A DNA stretch of 64,000 nt from Piscinibacter sp. (GTDB lineage: Bacteria; Pseudomonadota; Gammaproteobacteria; Burkholderiales; Burkholderiaceae_C). The notes below the pieces were generated by a model. It did no database searches. It was not told where the DNA came from and saw only the letters and a list, made by a program, of their open reading frames with translations. Every line of letters starts with the position of its first letter. The first letter of the stretch is position 1. The stretch spans positions 1-64,000 of the forward strand of contig JAHBZL010000010.1 in NCBI GenBank assembly GCA_019635485.1. Direction: 5' to 3'. Below, one piece after another: positions 51,775-63,748 of this stretch. The translations under genes and the position numbers were made by a program.

Positions 51775-52503
51775 ATGCCCTCGCTGCGCGCCCTGCTGAA
51801 CGACCCCCACTTCCGTCGCGGCAGCCGCGACATCCTCGAGTTCGCCCCCGGCATCGCCGCCTGGGGTCTCGTGACGGGCGTCGCGATGGCCAAGAGCGGC
51901 CTGTCCCTGCCGCTGGCGATCCTGATGTCGCTGACCGTCTACGCGGGCAGCGCGCAGCTGGCCTCGCTCCCGCTGCTGGCCGCCGGCGCGCCGATGGGGG
52001 TGATCTGGGGCGCCGCCTTCTGCGTGAACCTGCGCTTCGTGATCTTCAGCGCCCAGTGGCGCACGCACCTCGGCCACCTGCCGCGCGGGCGCCGCATGGC
52101 GCTGGCCTACCTGCTGGCCGACCTGAACCTGATCGCGTTCCAGCGCGCCTGGCCCGGTGCCCGCTACGAGCCGGGGCAGGTGCGCTACATCGTCGGAGGC
52201 GTCGCGACGGTCTGGTGGGTCTGGCAGCTGCCCTCGCTGATCGGCATCCTGCTGTCGGAGGCCATCCCGACCGCGTGGGGGCTGGGCTTCGCCGGCACCC
52301 TGGCGATGCTGGGTCTGACCTACGGCCTGCTGAAGGACCGCACCACCTGGACGGCCGCGCTGGTGGCTGCCGCCGCCGCCGTGGCGGCGTACGCGCTGCC
52401 GCTCAAGCTGAACATCGTGGTCGCGATCGCCGCTGCCGTGGCGGCCGGCCTGCTGATGGAGCAGGCCGAACGCGCGCGCCGGCAGCTCGCGGGGGACGCA
52501 TGA
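51775..52503 (+). CDS. azlC: AzlC-family branched-chain amino acid exporter, large subunit
   Basis: 242 residues, about seven helices. The family pattern is seen in FAPGIAAWGLVTGVAMAKSG and LSLTVYAGSAQLASLPLLAA, followed by GAAFCVNLRFVIFSA. With AzlD it exports branched-chain amino acids or similar compounds. Its end overlaps the azlD start by four bases (ATGA). Confidence 0.92.
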   Translation: MPSLRALLNDPHFRRGSRDILEFAPGIAAWGLVTGVAMAKSGLSLPLAILMSLTVYAGSAQLASLPLLAAGAPMGVIWGAAFCVNLRFVIFSAQWRTHLGHLPRGRRMALAYLLADLNLIAFQRAWPGARYEPGQVRYIVGGVATVWWVWQLPSLIGILLSEAIPTAWGLGFAGTLAMLGLTYGLLKDRTTWTAALVAAAAAVAAYALPLKLNIVVAIAAAVAAGLLMEQAERARRQLAGDA

Positions 52504-52832
52504 GCGACTTCCTGCAGGGGGCATTGACCATCCTCGGCCTCGCGCTGGTGACCGTGGTCACCCGCAGCTTCTTTCTTTTTCCCGAGCGCGAGGTCAAGAT
52601 CCCGCTCTGGCTCCAGCGAGGCCTCAAGGTGGCGCCACTGGCGGCATTGGCCGCCGTGGTGGCGCCCGAGATCGTGCTGACCCAAGGTCGGCTGATCGAC
52701 ACCTGGCAGGACGCGCGGCTGCCCGCCGTGGTTGCGGCCACGCTCTGGTACGCCTGGAAGCCGGGCGTGCTGGGCCCGCTGCTCGCCGGGCTGGCCGTGT
52801 TCCTGCCCCTGCGCCTGCTGCTCGGCTGGTAG
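52500..52832 (+). CDS. azlD: AzlD-family small subunit
   Basis: 110 residues with four helices and the family signature LVTVVTRSFFLFPEREVKIP (normally a TYLTRxxPF-like motif) plus LKVAPLAALAAVVAPEIVL. Required partner of AzlC. Coupled to azlC through an ATGA overlap. Confidence 0.92.
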   Translation: MSDFLQGALTILGLALVTVVTRSFFLFPEREVKIPLWLQRGLKVAPLAALAAVVAPEIVLTQGRLIDTWQDARLPAVVAATLWYAWKPGVLGPLLAGLAVFLPLRLLLGW

Positions 52833-52897
52833 CCCGCGCGGCCGGATGATGCCGGCCTGTAACCAGGTTTCACTATCATCAACATCCAAGTTTCAGC

Positions 52898-54091
52898 ATG
52901 AACGTCCTTCGATTCACCGATCTGATCGCGGCCGGCAAGGTCGCCGGCCAGCGGGTCTTCATCCGCGCCGACCTCAACGTGCCGCAGGATGACGCCGGCC
53001 GCATCACCGAGGACACGCGCATCCGTGCCTCCGCGCCCTGCGTCGAGATGGCGCTGAAGGCCGGCGCGGCCGTGATGGTCACCTCCCACCTCGGCCGCCC
53101 GACCGAGGGCGAGTTCAAGCCCGAGGATTCGCTCGCGCCGGTCGCGGCGCGCCTGGGGGAGCTGCTCGGCCGCCCGGTCCGGCTGGTCGCCGACTGGGTC
53201 GATGGCGTCCAGGTGGCGCCCGGCGAGGTGGTGATGCTCGAGAACTGCCGCCTCAACAAGGGCGAGAAGAAGAACAACGAGGCTCTGGCGAAGAAGATGG
53301 CCGCGCTGTGCGACATCTTCGTGCACGACGCCTTCGGCACCGCGCACCGCGCCGAGGCCTCCACCTACGGCATCGCGCAGTTCGCCAAGGTCGCCTGCGC
53401 CGGCCCGCTGCTGGCCGCCGAGATCGATGCCATCTCCAAGGCGCTGGCCAACCCGAAGCGCCCGCTGGTGGCGATCGTGGCCGGCTCCAAGGTCTCGACC
53501 AAGCTGACCATCCTGCAGAGCCTGGCCCGCAACGTCGACCAGCTGATCGTCGGCGGCGGCATCGCCAACACCTTCATGCTCGCCAGCGGGCTGCCGATCG
53601 GCAACAGCCTGGCCGAGAAGGACCTGGTCGGCGACGCCCGGGCGGTGATCGAGGCGATGAAGGCACGCGGCGCCGCGGTGCCGATCCCGGTCGACGTGGT
53701 GGTGGCCAAGGCCTTCAAGGCCGACGCGACGCCGACCGTCAAGGCCGCGGCCGACGTGGCCGCCGACGACCTGATCCTCGACATCGGCCCGCAGACCGCG
53801 GCGCAGCTCGCCACGATGCTGAAGTCGGCCGGCACGATCGTCTGGAACGGCCCGGTCGGCGTGTTCGAATTCGATGCCTTCGCCAAGGGCACGGAGACGA
53901 TCGCGCGCGCCATCGCGGACAGCAGCGCGTTCAGCATCGCCGGCGGCGGCGACACGCTGGCGGCGATCGCCAAGTACGGCATCGAGAAGCAGGTCGGCTA
54001 CATCTCGACCGGCGGCGGCGCCTTCCTCGAAGTGCTGGAGGGCAAGACGCTGCCGGCCTTCGAGATCCTGACGCGGCGCGCGCAGGCATAA
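52898..54091 (+). CDS. pgk: Phosphoglycerate kinase
   Basis: 397 residues. Transfers phosphate between 1,3-bisphosphoglycerate and ADP. Substrate-binding motifs are [10 protein letters not shown] and [12 protein letters not shown]; nucleotide-binding motifs are [13 protein letters not shown] and [13 protein letters not shown], with the closing [12 protein letters not shown]. It begins the glycolytic group; pyk follows after 68 bases on the same strand. Confidence 0.97.
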   Translation: MNVLRFTDLIAAGKVAGQRVFIRADLNVPQDDAGRITEDTRIRASAPCVEMALKAGAAVMVTSHLGRPTEGEFKPEDSLAPVAARLGELLGRPVRLVADWVDGVQVAPGEVVMLENCRLNKGEKKNNEALAKKMAALCDIFVHDAFGTAHRAEASTYGIAQFAKVACAGPLLAAEIDAISKALANPKRPLVAIVAGSKVSTKLTILQSLARNVDQLIVGGGIANTFMLASGLPIGNSLAEKDLVGDARAVIEAMKARGAAVPIPVDVVVAKAFKADATPTVKAAADVAADDLILDIGPQTAAQLATMLKSAGTIVWNGPVGVFEFDAFAKGTETIARAIADSSAFSIAGGGDTLAAIAKYGIEKQVGYISTGGGAFLEVLEGKTLPAFEILTRRAQA

Positions 54092-54159
54092 CTGTCATGC
54101 CGGTGGCGCGGGCGGCCCGGCCCCGGGCGCTTCGATAATCCAAGACGCAAGGAGACTCC

Positions 54160-55590
54160 ATGACCCGCGCCACCAAGATCGTCGCGACCCTCGGACCGGC
54201 CTCGAGCGCGCCCGACGTGCTCGAACGCATGATGCGCGCCGGCGTCGACGTCGTGCGGCTGAACTTCTCGCACGGCAAGGCGCAGGACCACATCGACCGC
54301 GCCACCCTCGTGCGCGAGGTGGCGGCGCGCGCCGGCAAGGAGGTCGCGATCATGGCCGACCTGCAGGGGCCGAAGATCCGCGTCGGCAAATTCGAGGGCG
54401 GATCGACGATGCTCGAGGTCGGCCAGCACTTCGTGCTGGACGCCGCCTGCACCGAGCTCGGCAACAACGAGCGGGTCGGGCTGGACTACAAGGACCTGCC
54501 GCGCGACGTGAAGCCGGGCGACACGCTGCTGCTCAACGACGGCCTGCTGAAGCTGACGGTGGAGGCGGTGCGCGGCGAGCAGGTGCACACCACGGTGGCG
54601 CTGGGCGGCGAACTGTCCAACAACAAAGGCATCAACAAGGCCGGCGGCGGGCTGACGGCGCCGGCGCTGACCGCCAAGGACATGGAGGACATCCGCACCG
54701 CGATGAGCTTCCAGTGCGAGTACCTGGCGGTCAGCTTCCCGAAGAACGCCACCGACATGGAGATGGCGCGCCAGCTCGCGAACGTCGCCGGCGAGCCGTG
54801 GCGGCACAAGCCGGCGATGATCGCCAAGATCGAGCGCAGCGAGGCCGTGCCGGTGCTGGATCAGATCCTGAAGGCGAGCGACGGCATCATGGTCGCGCGC
54901 GGCGACCTGGCGGTCGAGGTCGGCAATGCCGCCGTGCCGGCGCTGCAGAAGAAGATGATCCGCCTCGCGCGCGAGATGGACAAGGTCGTCATCACGGCGA
55001 CGCAGATGATGGAGTCGATGATCGTCAACCCGGTGCCGACGCGCGCCGAGGTCAGCGACGTCGCCAATGCCGTGCTGGACGGCACCGATGCGGTGATGCT
55101 CAGCGCCGAGACGGCCGCCGGCAAGTACCCGGTCGAGACGATCACTCAGATGGCGGCGATCGCGCTCGAGGCCGAAGCGGCCGAAGATGTGTCGCTGGAG
55201 ACCGACTTCACGAACAAGAAGTTCGGCCGCATCGACCAGTCGATCGCGATGGGCGCGCTGTTCACGGCCCACCACCTCGGCTGCAAGGCGATCGTCGCGC
55301 TGACCGAATCGGGCTCGACGGCGCTGTGGATGAGCCGGCACAACATCAAGGTGCCGATCTATGCGCTGACCACCCAGCAGGTGTCGCAGCGCAAGATGAC
55401 GCTGTACCGCAACGTGCGCCCGCTGCTGATGCCCAGCCACACCGACCGCGATGCGGCGCTGGCGGCGGCCGAGAAGCTGCTCGTCGACCGCGGCGTGCTG
55501 CGCCCGGGCGACACCTACGCGATCACCTGCGGCGAGCCGATGGGCTACCCCGGCGGCACCAACATGCTCAAGGTGTGCCGCGTGGCGTGA
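54160..55590 (+). CDS. pyk: Pyruvate kinase
   Basis: 476 residues. Conserved stretches are TKIVATLGPASS, VRLNFSHGKAQDH, ADLQGPKIRVGKF, the active-site lysine region AMIAKIERSEAV, and GIMVARGDLAVEVG with TATQMMESM. The C-terminal regulatory domain is complete. An AAGGAG site precedes the ATG. Its TGA shares an A with the ATG of the threonine dehydratase gene (TGATG), so the two are translationally coupled. Confidence 0.97.
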   Translation: MTRATKIVATLGPASSAPDVLERMMRAGVDVVRLNFSHGKAQDHIDRATLVREVAARAGKEVAIMADLQGPKIRVGKFEGGSTMLEVGQHFVLDAACTELGNNERVGLDYKDLPRDVKPGDTLLLNDGLLKLTVEAVRGEQVHTTVALGGELSNNKGINKAGGGLTAPALTAKDMEDIRTAMSFQCEYLAVSFPKNATDMEMARQLANVAGEPWRHKPAMIAKIERSEAVPVLDQILKASDGIMVARGDLAVEVGNAAVPALQKKMIRLAREMDKVVITATQMMESMIVNPVPTRAEVSDVANAVLDGTDAVMLSAETAAGKYPVETITQMAAIALEAEAAEDVSLETDFTNKKFGRIDQSIAMGALFTAHHLGCKAIVALTESGSTALWMSRHNIKVPIYALTTQQVSQRKMTLYRNVRPLLMPSHTDRDAALAAAEKLLVDRGVLRPGDTYAITCGEPMGYPGGTNMLKVCRVA

Positions 55591-56801
55591 TGGCGGCCGG
55601 GCTGACGATCGAGGACATCCGCGCCGCCGAGGGGCGGCTGCGCGGCGAGGTGGTCGAGACCCCCTGCCTGCACTCGCGCACGCTGTCGGCGCTGGCCGGC
55701 TGCGAGGTCTTCCTGAAGTTCGAGAACCACCAGTTCACGGCCTCGTTCAAGGAACGCGGGGCGCTGAACAAGATGGCCCAGCTCAGCGCCGCCGAGCGGG
55801 CCGCGGGCGTGCTGGCGGTTTCGGCCGGCAACCACGCGCAGGGCGTGGCGTACCACGCGCAGCGCATGGGCATTCCGGCGACGATCGTGATGCCGCGCTT
55901 CGCCCCGGCGGTGAAGGTCGAGAACACCCGGCGCTTCGGCGCCGAGGTGGTGCTGGAGGGTGACACCTTCGACGACGCGCGCACCTTCGGCCTGGCCCTG
56001 GCGCGCGAGCGCGGCTTCACCGTCGTGCATCCGTACGACGACCTGGCCGTCGCGGCCGGGCAGGGCACCATCGCGCTGGAGATGCTGGCCCAGCAGGGCT
56101 CGATCGACACGCTGGTGGTGGCTGTCGGCGGCGGCGGGCTGATCTCGGGCATCGCCACCGCCGCGCGCGCGCTGCGGCCGGAGATCCAGGTCTACGGCGT
56201 GCAGACGGAGCGCTTTCCGGCCGCCTGGGCCGCTGTGCATGGCGAGTCGCGCGAGAGCGGGCAGGCGACCATCGCTGATGGCATCGCCGTGCGCTCCCCC
56301 GGCGCGCTGACGCTGCCGCTGATCCGCGAGCGGGTCGACGACCTGCTGCTGGTCGGCGAAGGCGACATCGAACAGGCCATCCTGATGTTGCTGGAGATCG
56401 AGAAGACGGTGGTCGAAGGCGCCGGCGCCGTCGGGCTGGCTGCGCTGACCCGGCACCGCGAGCGCTTTGCCGGGCGCCGTGTCGGGCTGGTGCTCTCCGG
56501 CGGCAACATCGAGCCGCTGGTGCTGGCGGAGATCATCGAGCGCGGCATGGTGCGCTCCGGCCGGCTCGCCCGGCTGCGCCTGGACGTGCGCGACGTACCG
56601 GGCGCGCTGGCCGACGTGGCGACCATGCTCGGCCGCCTCGGCGCCAACATCGACGAGGTGCAGCACCAGCGAGCGTTCACCTCCCTGTCGGTCGAGCGCG
56701 CCCAGATCGAGGTGGTGGTGCAGACACGCGGCGTCGCGCACATCGAGCAGATCCTCGTGGCGCTGCGTGAGCAGGGCTACCGCGCCGAGCGCATCGGTTG
56801 A
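55590..56801 (+). CDS. Threonine ammonia-lyase with ACT domain
   Basis: 403 residues, PLP-dependent. The PLP lysine is in TASFKERGALNK, the phosphate loop is VVAVGGGGLISG, and SAGNHAQGVAYHA is the substrate-binding motif. The C-terminal 80 residues form one ACT domain (LRLDVRDVPGALADVATMLG), unlike the two in biosynthetic IlvA, so this is the shorter TdcB/IlvA2 type. It deaminates threonine to 2-oxobutyrate. It is coupled to pyk by a TGATG overlap. Confidence 0.93.
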   Translation: MAAGLTIEDIRAAEGRLRGEVVETPCLHSRTLSALAGCEVFLKFENHQFTASFKERGALNKMAQLSAAERAAGVLAVSAGNHAQGVAYHAQRMGIPATIVMPRFAPAVKVENTRRFGAEVVLEGDTFDDARTFGLALARERGFTVVHPYDDLAVAAGQGTIALEMLAQQGSIDTLVVAVGGGGLISGIATAARALRPEIQVYGVQTERFPAAWAAVHGESRESGQATIADGIAVRSPGALTLPLIRERVDDLLLVGEGDIEQAILMLLEIEKTVVEGAGAVGLAALTRHRERFAGRRVGLVLSGGNIEPLVLAEIIERGMVRSGRLARLRLDVRDVPGALADVATMLGRLGANIDEVQHQRAFTSLSVERAQIEVVVQTRGVAHIEQILVALREQGYRAERIG

Positions 56802-56864
56802 CCCCGCTCAAGCCCGGCCGGCGGGCCGCGCCGGACCATGGCGCTTCCGATTCAGGAGGCCGCC

Positions 56865-59267
<2,403 letters not shown>

Positions 59268-59280
59268 CGCGCCGGGCCGA

Positions 59281-60306
59281 TCAGGCTTCGCCGCGGCGCA
59301 CGCTGTCGACCAGCCGGCTGACCGACGGGGCCATGTTCAGCGGAACGAGTTCGATGCCGGGGTGGGTGGCGGCGAAGACCCGGAACAGCTCGTCGGCGAA
59401 GGCGTGCCCCACCGAGGCGATGCCGCCGAAATCGATCTCGGCACGCCGGAACTGCGGCAGCCGCGCCGCCGCACGCTTGGCCTGGGCCCGCGACTCCAGG
59501 CCGAGCTGGGCATCGCTGAGCAGGTGCAGCGGCACGACGGTGCGCTCGAACGCGTAGGCCTGGCCGTCCAGGCTGTGGCTGCGCAGGACGGTGTCGATGC
59601 AGCGCGTGGAGTCCAGCGCGATGCCGACGAACACGGAGGTGCCGTGGTCGGCCACGGCACGGCGCGGATGCCAGCGCGCGCCGTCCCAGGCGCGGCACTG
59701 GAAGGCATGGCGGTTCGCGTGCACGTCCAGCACGTCCGCCAGCTGGGCGGTGAAGTACAGGCCGCGCCCGCGGTGCCGCTCGGGCTGGCTGGTCAGCTTG
59801 CCCTTGCTGAGCTCGAGCGTCGCGAGCGACGGGTCGTCGATGCCGAAGGCCGCCTCGATGCGCTCGAACAGGCCGCAGCCGTCGTCGGAGATCAGCAGCT
59901 GGAGGTGGCTCGCGGTCTGGCGCATCGACACCGTCACCTGGGTGCCGCCGCTGTGGTCGATCGCGTTGTTGATCAGCTCGGTGAAGGCATGCTGGGCCAG
60001 GCGCGCCACCGGCGTGGACAGCGTGAAGCGCGGCGCAAAATCGCGGACCCAGGGCTGGTGTTCGTCGAGCCCTTCGAGCGGGTAGCGGCGCACCACCTGG
60101 CGCAGCAGGCCCGGCGCATGGCGGGGCCGGCGTGCGCTGCCCTGGTTCACGAGCCACTGGGCCTCGACGAGCTGGCGCAGCGCGCGATTGGCGCTGCGCC
60201 GGCTGACCTCGAGCCGGGCCGCCACGTGCTCGGCCAGCGTCGCCGGGTGCGACAGCGCCGCTTCGGTGATCCAGGGGGTGACGGCGTTCAGCGCGGTGCG
60301 GGGCAT
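59281..60306 (-). CDS. HTH - GHKL ATPase - STAS-like (DUF4325) regulator
   Basis: 341 residues in three parts. Residues about 15-60 look like a winged helix ([20 protein letters not shown]). The middle is a histidine-kinase-type ATPase: N-box [13 protein letters not shown]1 [13 protein letters not shown]2 [12 protein letters not shown]. The last 80 residues ([20 protein letters not shown]) match the STAS-like DUF4325 fold. No receiver or phosphorylated His is evident. It joins parts used separately in anti-sigma/anti-anti-sigma switches. It is on the opposite strand to ppsA and fba; the target is unknown. Confidence 0.82.
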   Translation of the reverse strand: MPRTALNAVTPWITEAALSHPATLAEHVAARLEVSRRSANRALRQLVEAQWLVNQGSARRPRHAPGLLRQVVRRYPLEGLDEHQPWVRDFAPRFTLSTPVARLAQHAFTELINNAIDHSGGTQVTVSMRQTASHLQLLISDDGCGLFERIEAAFGIDDPSLATLELSKGKLTSQPERHRGRGLYFTAQLADVLDVHANRHAFQCRAWDGARWHPRRAVADHGTSVFVGIALDSTRCIDTVLRSHSLDGQAYAFERTVVPLHLLSDAQLGLESRAQAKRAAARLPQFRRAEIDFGGIASVGHAFADELFRVFAATHPGIELVPLNMAPSVSRLVDSVRRGEA

Positions 60307-60507
60307 GTGAGAGTCCGGTGGCAGGCACCCCGGGCCAGGGTCCCATGGGCATCCAGTGTCGACGTGCCGCCTGCGCGCAACCACGCGAACAGCACCGGTT
60401 TCAGGGCCCAGTTCCGGGGTGGGCCGTCGCTAGAATCGGTTGAACGGTCGGAGTTACGAACCGGTTACGCCCGGCCTGCGCGACACCTCTTTCATCCGGA
60501 GACCACC

Positions 60508-61572
60508 ATGCCCCTCGTCTCGATGCGCCAGCTGCTGGACCACGCCGCCGAAAACGGCTATGGCATCCCGGCCTTCAACGTCAACAACCTGGAGCAGGTG
60601 CAGGCGGTGATGACCGCCGCCGCCGAGGTCGGCGCGCCGGTGATCCTGCAGGCCAGCGCCGGCGCCCGCAAGTACGCCGGCGAGCCCTTCGTCAAGCACC
60701 TGATCCAGGCCGCGCTCGAGCAGTGGCCGAACATCCCGCTCGTGATGCACCAGGATCACGGACAGAGCCCGGACGTCTGCAAGGGCGCGATCAACCTCGG
60801 CTTCAGCTCCGTGATGATGGACGGCTCGCTGCAGGCCGACGGCAAGACGATCGCCAGCTACGACTACAACGTCGACGTGACGAAGAAGGTCGTCGACATG
60901 GCGCACGCGCTGGGCGTGACGGTCGAAGGCGAACTGGGCTGCCTCGGCTCGCTGGAAACCATGCGTGGCGACAAGGAGGACGGTCACGGCACCGAGGCGA
61001 CGATGACGATGGACCAGCTGCTGACCGATCCGGAGCAGGCGGCCGACTTCGTCAAGCGCACGCAGCTCGATGCGCTGGCCATTGCGATCGGCACCAGCCA
61101 CGGCGCCTACAAGTTCACCCGCAAGCCCACCGGCGACATCCTGGCCATCGGCCGCATCAAGGAGATCCACCGGCGCATCCCGAACACGCACCTCGTCATG
61201 CACGGCAGCTCCAGCGTGCCGCAGGATCTGCTGGCGCAGATCCGCCAGTACGGCGGCAACATGAAGGAGACCTACGGTGTGCCGGTCGAGGAGATCCAGG
61301 AAGCGATCAAGCATGGCGTGCGCAAGATCAATATCGACACGGACATCCGGCTCGCGATGACCGGAGCGATCCGCAAGTACTTCGTCGAGAACCCCGAGAA
61401 GTTCGACCCGCGCGACTACCTGAAGCCGGCCCGCGAGGCGGCCCGGCAGATCTGCCGCCAGCGCTACGAGCAGTTCGGCTGCGCGGGGCAGGCCGCGAAG
61501 ATCAAGGCGCTGCCGCTCGGCGACGTGGCGAAGCGCTACGCGAGCGGCGAGCTGGCGCAAACGGTGGTCTGA
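60508..61572 (+). CDS. fba: Class II fructose-1,6-bisphosphate aldolase
   Basis: 354 residues of the zinc-dependent type. Metal-binding and active-site stretches are [39 protein letters not shown] and [14 protein letters not shown]. It is the Calvin-cycle/glycolysis CbbA-like form usual in Burkholderiales. A CCGGAGA site precedes the ATG. A strong terminator follows, so it is transcribed apart from purC. Confidence 0.97.
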   Translation: MPLVSMRQLLDHAAENGYGIPAFNVNNLEQVQAVMTAAAEVGAPVILQASAGARKYAGEPFVKHLIQAALEQWPNIPLVMHQDHGQSPDVCKGAINLGFSSVMMDGSLQADGKTIASYDYNVDVTKKVVDMAHALGVTVEGELGCLGSLETMRGDKEDGHGTEATMTMDQLLTDPEQAADFVKRTQLDALAIAIGTSHGAYKFTRKPTGDILAIGRIKEIHRRIPNTHLVMHGSSSVPQDLLAQIRQYGGNMKETYGVPVEEIQEAIKHGVRKINIDTDIRLAMTGAIRKYFVENPEKFDPRDYLKPAREAARQICRQRYEQFGCAGQAAKIKALPLGDVAKRYASGELAQTVV

Positions 61573-61595
61573 CCCCGGCATCGAGTTCGTCGAAC

Positions 61596-61617
61596 ACCCG
61601 GCCTCGGCCGGGTTTTT
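61596..61617 (+). terminator. Intrinsic terminator after fba
   Basis: ACCCGGCC and GGCCGGGT form an 8-base stem around TC (in practice a CTCG loop), followed by TTTT. It lies 24 bases after the fba stop, before purC. Confidence 0.85.
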
Positions 61618-61683
61618 CATGCCCGGCACCTAGAATATCGGGCCCACCTTGCTGCGTCCCCCGGGCGCCGCCCGAGGCCGACC

Positions 61684-62580
61684 ATGACCGACGACGCCCT
61701 GTACGACATCCAGATCTCCTCGCTGCCGCTGCTGTCCAAGGGCAAGGTGCGCCACAACTATGCGGTCGGCGAGGACCGCATCCTGATGGTCGCCAGCGAC
61801 CGCATCAGCGCGTTCGACGTCATCATGAACGAGCCGATCCCGGGCAAGGGCCGCCTGCTGACGGAGATGGCGCTGTTCTGGTTCGACAAGCTCAAGCACG
61901 TCGTGCCGAACCACCTGACCGGCGAGGACCCGGAGAGCGTGGTGACGCCCGAGGAGCGTGCGCAGGTGCGTGGCCGCTCGATGCTGGTCAAGCGCCTGAA
62001 GCCTCTGCCGATCGAGGCGGTCGTGCGTGGCTACCTGGCCGGCAGCGGCTGGAAGGAGTACCAGCAGACCCAATCGGTGTGCGGCGTCGCACTGCCGCCA
62101 GGCTTGAAGAACGCCAGCAAGCTGCCCACGCCGATCTTCACGCCGGCGACCAAGGCCGAAGCCGGCGAGCACGACGAGAACATCGACTTCGAGCGGACCA
62201 GCCAGATCATCGGCCGAGACCTGGCCGAGCGCGTGCGCGATATTTCGATCCGCCTGTACGAGGAGGCCGCAGCCTTCGCCCTGACCAAGGGAATCATCAT
62301 CGCCGACACGAAGTTCGAGTTCGGGCTGGACAAGGACGGCACGCTGACCCTGATGGACGAAGTGCTGACGCCGGACTCTTCGCGCTTCTGGCGTGTCGAG
62401 GGGTATCAGGAAGGTGTCGCTCCCGTAGGCTTGGACAAGCAGGTGCTGCGGGATTGGCTGGAGCAGGCGGTGGTGGATGGGAAGAGGTGGGATAAGAGGG
62501 GGAAGGCGCCAAGCCTGCCCCCGGGGATCTTGGAACGAACGCGAGAGTCTTACGAGGCGATTCGCCATTTGACGAGGTAG
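61684..62580 (+). CDS. purC: Phosphoribosylaminoimidazole-succinocarboxamide synthase
   Basis: 298 residues. Ligates aspartate to CAIR in purine synthesis. The N-terminal ATP-binding motif is [14 protein letters not shown], followed by [15 protein letters not shown] and [14 protein letters not shown]; the metal/ATP site is [20 protein letters not shown]. From about 62395 the codon use changes: AGG arginine codons, GAT, GGG and CGA appear often, whereas the first 240 codons are GC-ending. The protein still looks intact. The change suggests recombination reaching into the gene. Confidence 0.96.
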   Translation: MTDDALYDIQISSLPLLSKGKVRHNYAVGEDRILMVASDRISAFDVIMNEPIPGKGRLLTEMALFWFDKLKHVVPNHLTGEDPESVVTPEERAQVRGRSMLVKRLKPLPIEAVVRGYLAGSGWKEYQQTQSVCGVALPPGLKNASKLPTPIFTPATKAEAGEHDENIDFERTSQIIGRDLAERVRDISIRLYEEAAAFALTKGIIIADTKFEFGLDKDGTLTLMDEVLTPDSSRFWRVEGYQEGVAPVGLDKQVLRDWLEQAVVDGKRWDKRGKAPSLPPGILERTRESYEAIRHLTR

Positions 62581-62583
62581 CGT

Positions 62584-63708
62584 ATGGAGGGGCGCTATCT
62601 CAGTCGGATTGACGCGACAATTGCTGCGGCGTCGTCAAACGTTGAAAGACTTCAACTAATCGCGAGAAAGGCGAGCTATCTCGCGAGGATTGGCAAGTTC
62701 TCGGAGGCTTGGAAACTGGCCGAGAACCTGAGGAATAGCAAGGAGCGATACGCCTTCCCAGAGATATCTGTGAGCCTTGCGATACTGGATGGAGTCTCCG
62801 CCGTCTACCAAGACCATGCGGAAGAGGCACGCGATCGACTTGCGCGCGCGAGTGTGCTTGCTAAGGCACTCGGGCTATCAGATTTGTTGGCACTGTCGAG
62901 CGTTTGGCTCGCGCACCTTGCGTTTGGGCGCCTTGATGTTGGGTGCATGGGAACGGAACTGAAATCGGCGTTGCTGCATGCGGGCCAGGATGATCACGAT
63001 TGCTTGACTCGAGCAAGCCTGGTTGTGGCGGTGGCGGTTCATCTCGCGGGAGATACTTCGGGCGCGGCAAAATGGTATGAGCGTGCTAGGAGCCACGCGC
63101 TATCGATTGGCGATGAGGCTACTATCAGTTCGCTCATGTACAACCGAACTGCAATGCAGATCGCCAACTTCCGTCAACAAGCGCTCCAGAATGGTGTCCC
63201 GTCGGGCGATGCTAGAGTGGTCGTGTCGGCCGCTGAGTCTACTGAAAGTTTTGATAGCCTAGTTGGGGTAGTTAGTCTCGGAGAATTCACGCCCTTACTG
63301 AAGGCGCAGACCTATTCTCTCGCTGGTCGATTCTCAGACGCAGATGACATTTACGACTACGCGCTCGGAGCCTCGCTAAGCAATGCTCAGGAAAGAAGTA
63401 GATGTTGGCTGCTTGCGGACTGGGCTTCGTGTCAGGTTCATATTGGAAGAAGGGATCTTGCCGCGGCCACTGCAATGGAAGCGATGAAGTACCTTTCCCC
63501 TTCGGTGCAGCCCGATGACCTAGCCGCCGCTCATGGTCGGCTGGCACAGGTCTTCGAATTGCTTGGCGATGGATTATCCGCCAGAGTGCAGGTTGAGCAG
63601 TCAGTGGATAAGTGGCGCGAGTTCTCCGTGATTCAACGCGCAATATTGGAGCAAGGAGTTGAGGTTGAAGGCGTATACCTTGAGTGCGTGGGTCGAAACT
63701 CCGAATGA
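62584..63708 (+). CDS. Low-GC TPR-like protein of unknown function, inserted between purC and purE
   Basis: 374 residues, no signal peptide or membrane helix. Helical pairs with TPR-like spacing and small residues recur through the protein, for example ASYLARIGKFSEAWKLAENL, VVAVAVHLAGDTSGAAKWYE, TYSLAGRFSDADDIYDYALG and AHGRLAQVFELLGDGLSARV. This suggests a scaffold that binds another protein. I know no named family. Base composition is very unlike the surroundings: 27 G/C in the 60 bases at 63241-63300 against 42 of 60 at 61021-61080. It starts 3 bases after purC. Signs of transfer are strong; the function is not deducible. Confidence 0.85.
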   Translation: MEGRYLSRIDATIAAASSNVERLQLIARKASYLARIGKFSEAWKLAENLRNSKERYAFPEISVSLAILDGVSAVYQDHAEEARDRLARASVLAKALGLSDLLALSSVWLAHLAFGRLDVGCMGTELKSALLHAGQDDHDCLTRASLVVAVAVHLAGDTSGAAKWYERARSHALSIGDEATISSLMYNRTAMQIANFRQQALQNGVPSGDARVVVSAAESTESFDSLVGVVSLGEFTPLLKAQTYSLAGRFSDADDIYDYALGASLSNAQERSRCWLLADWASCQVHIGRRDLAAATAMEAMKYLSPSVQPDDLAAAHGRLAQVFELLGDGLSARVQVEQSVDKWREFSVIQRAILEQGVEVEGVYLECVGRNSE

Positions 63709-63748
63709 TTCATAACGATCGCTGAACTTGCGGAACGAGCAGGACTTT

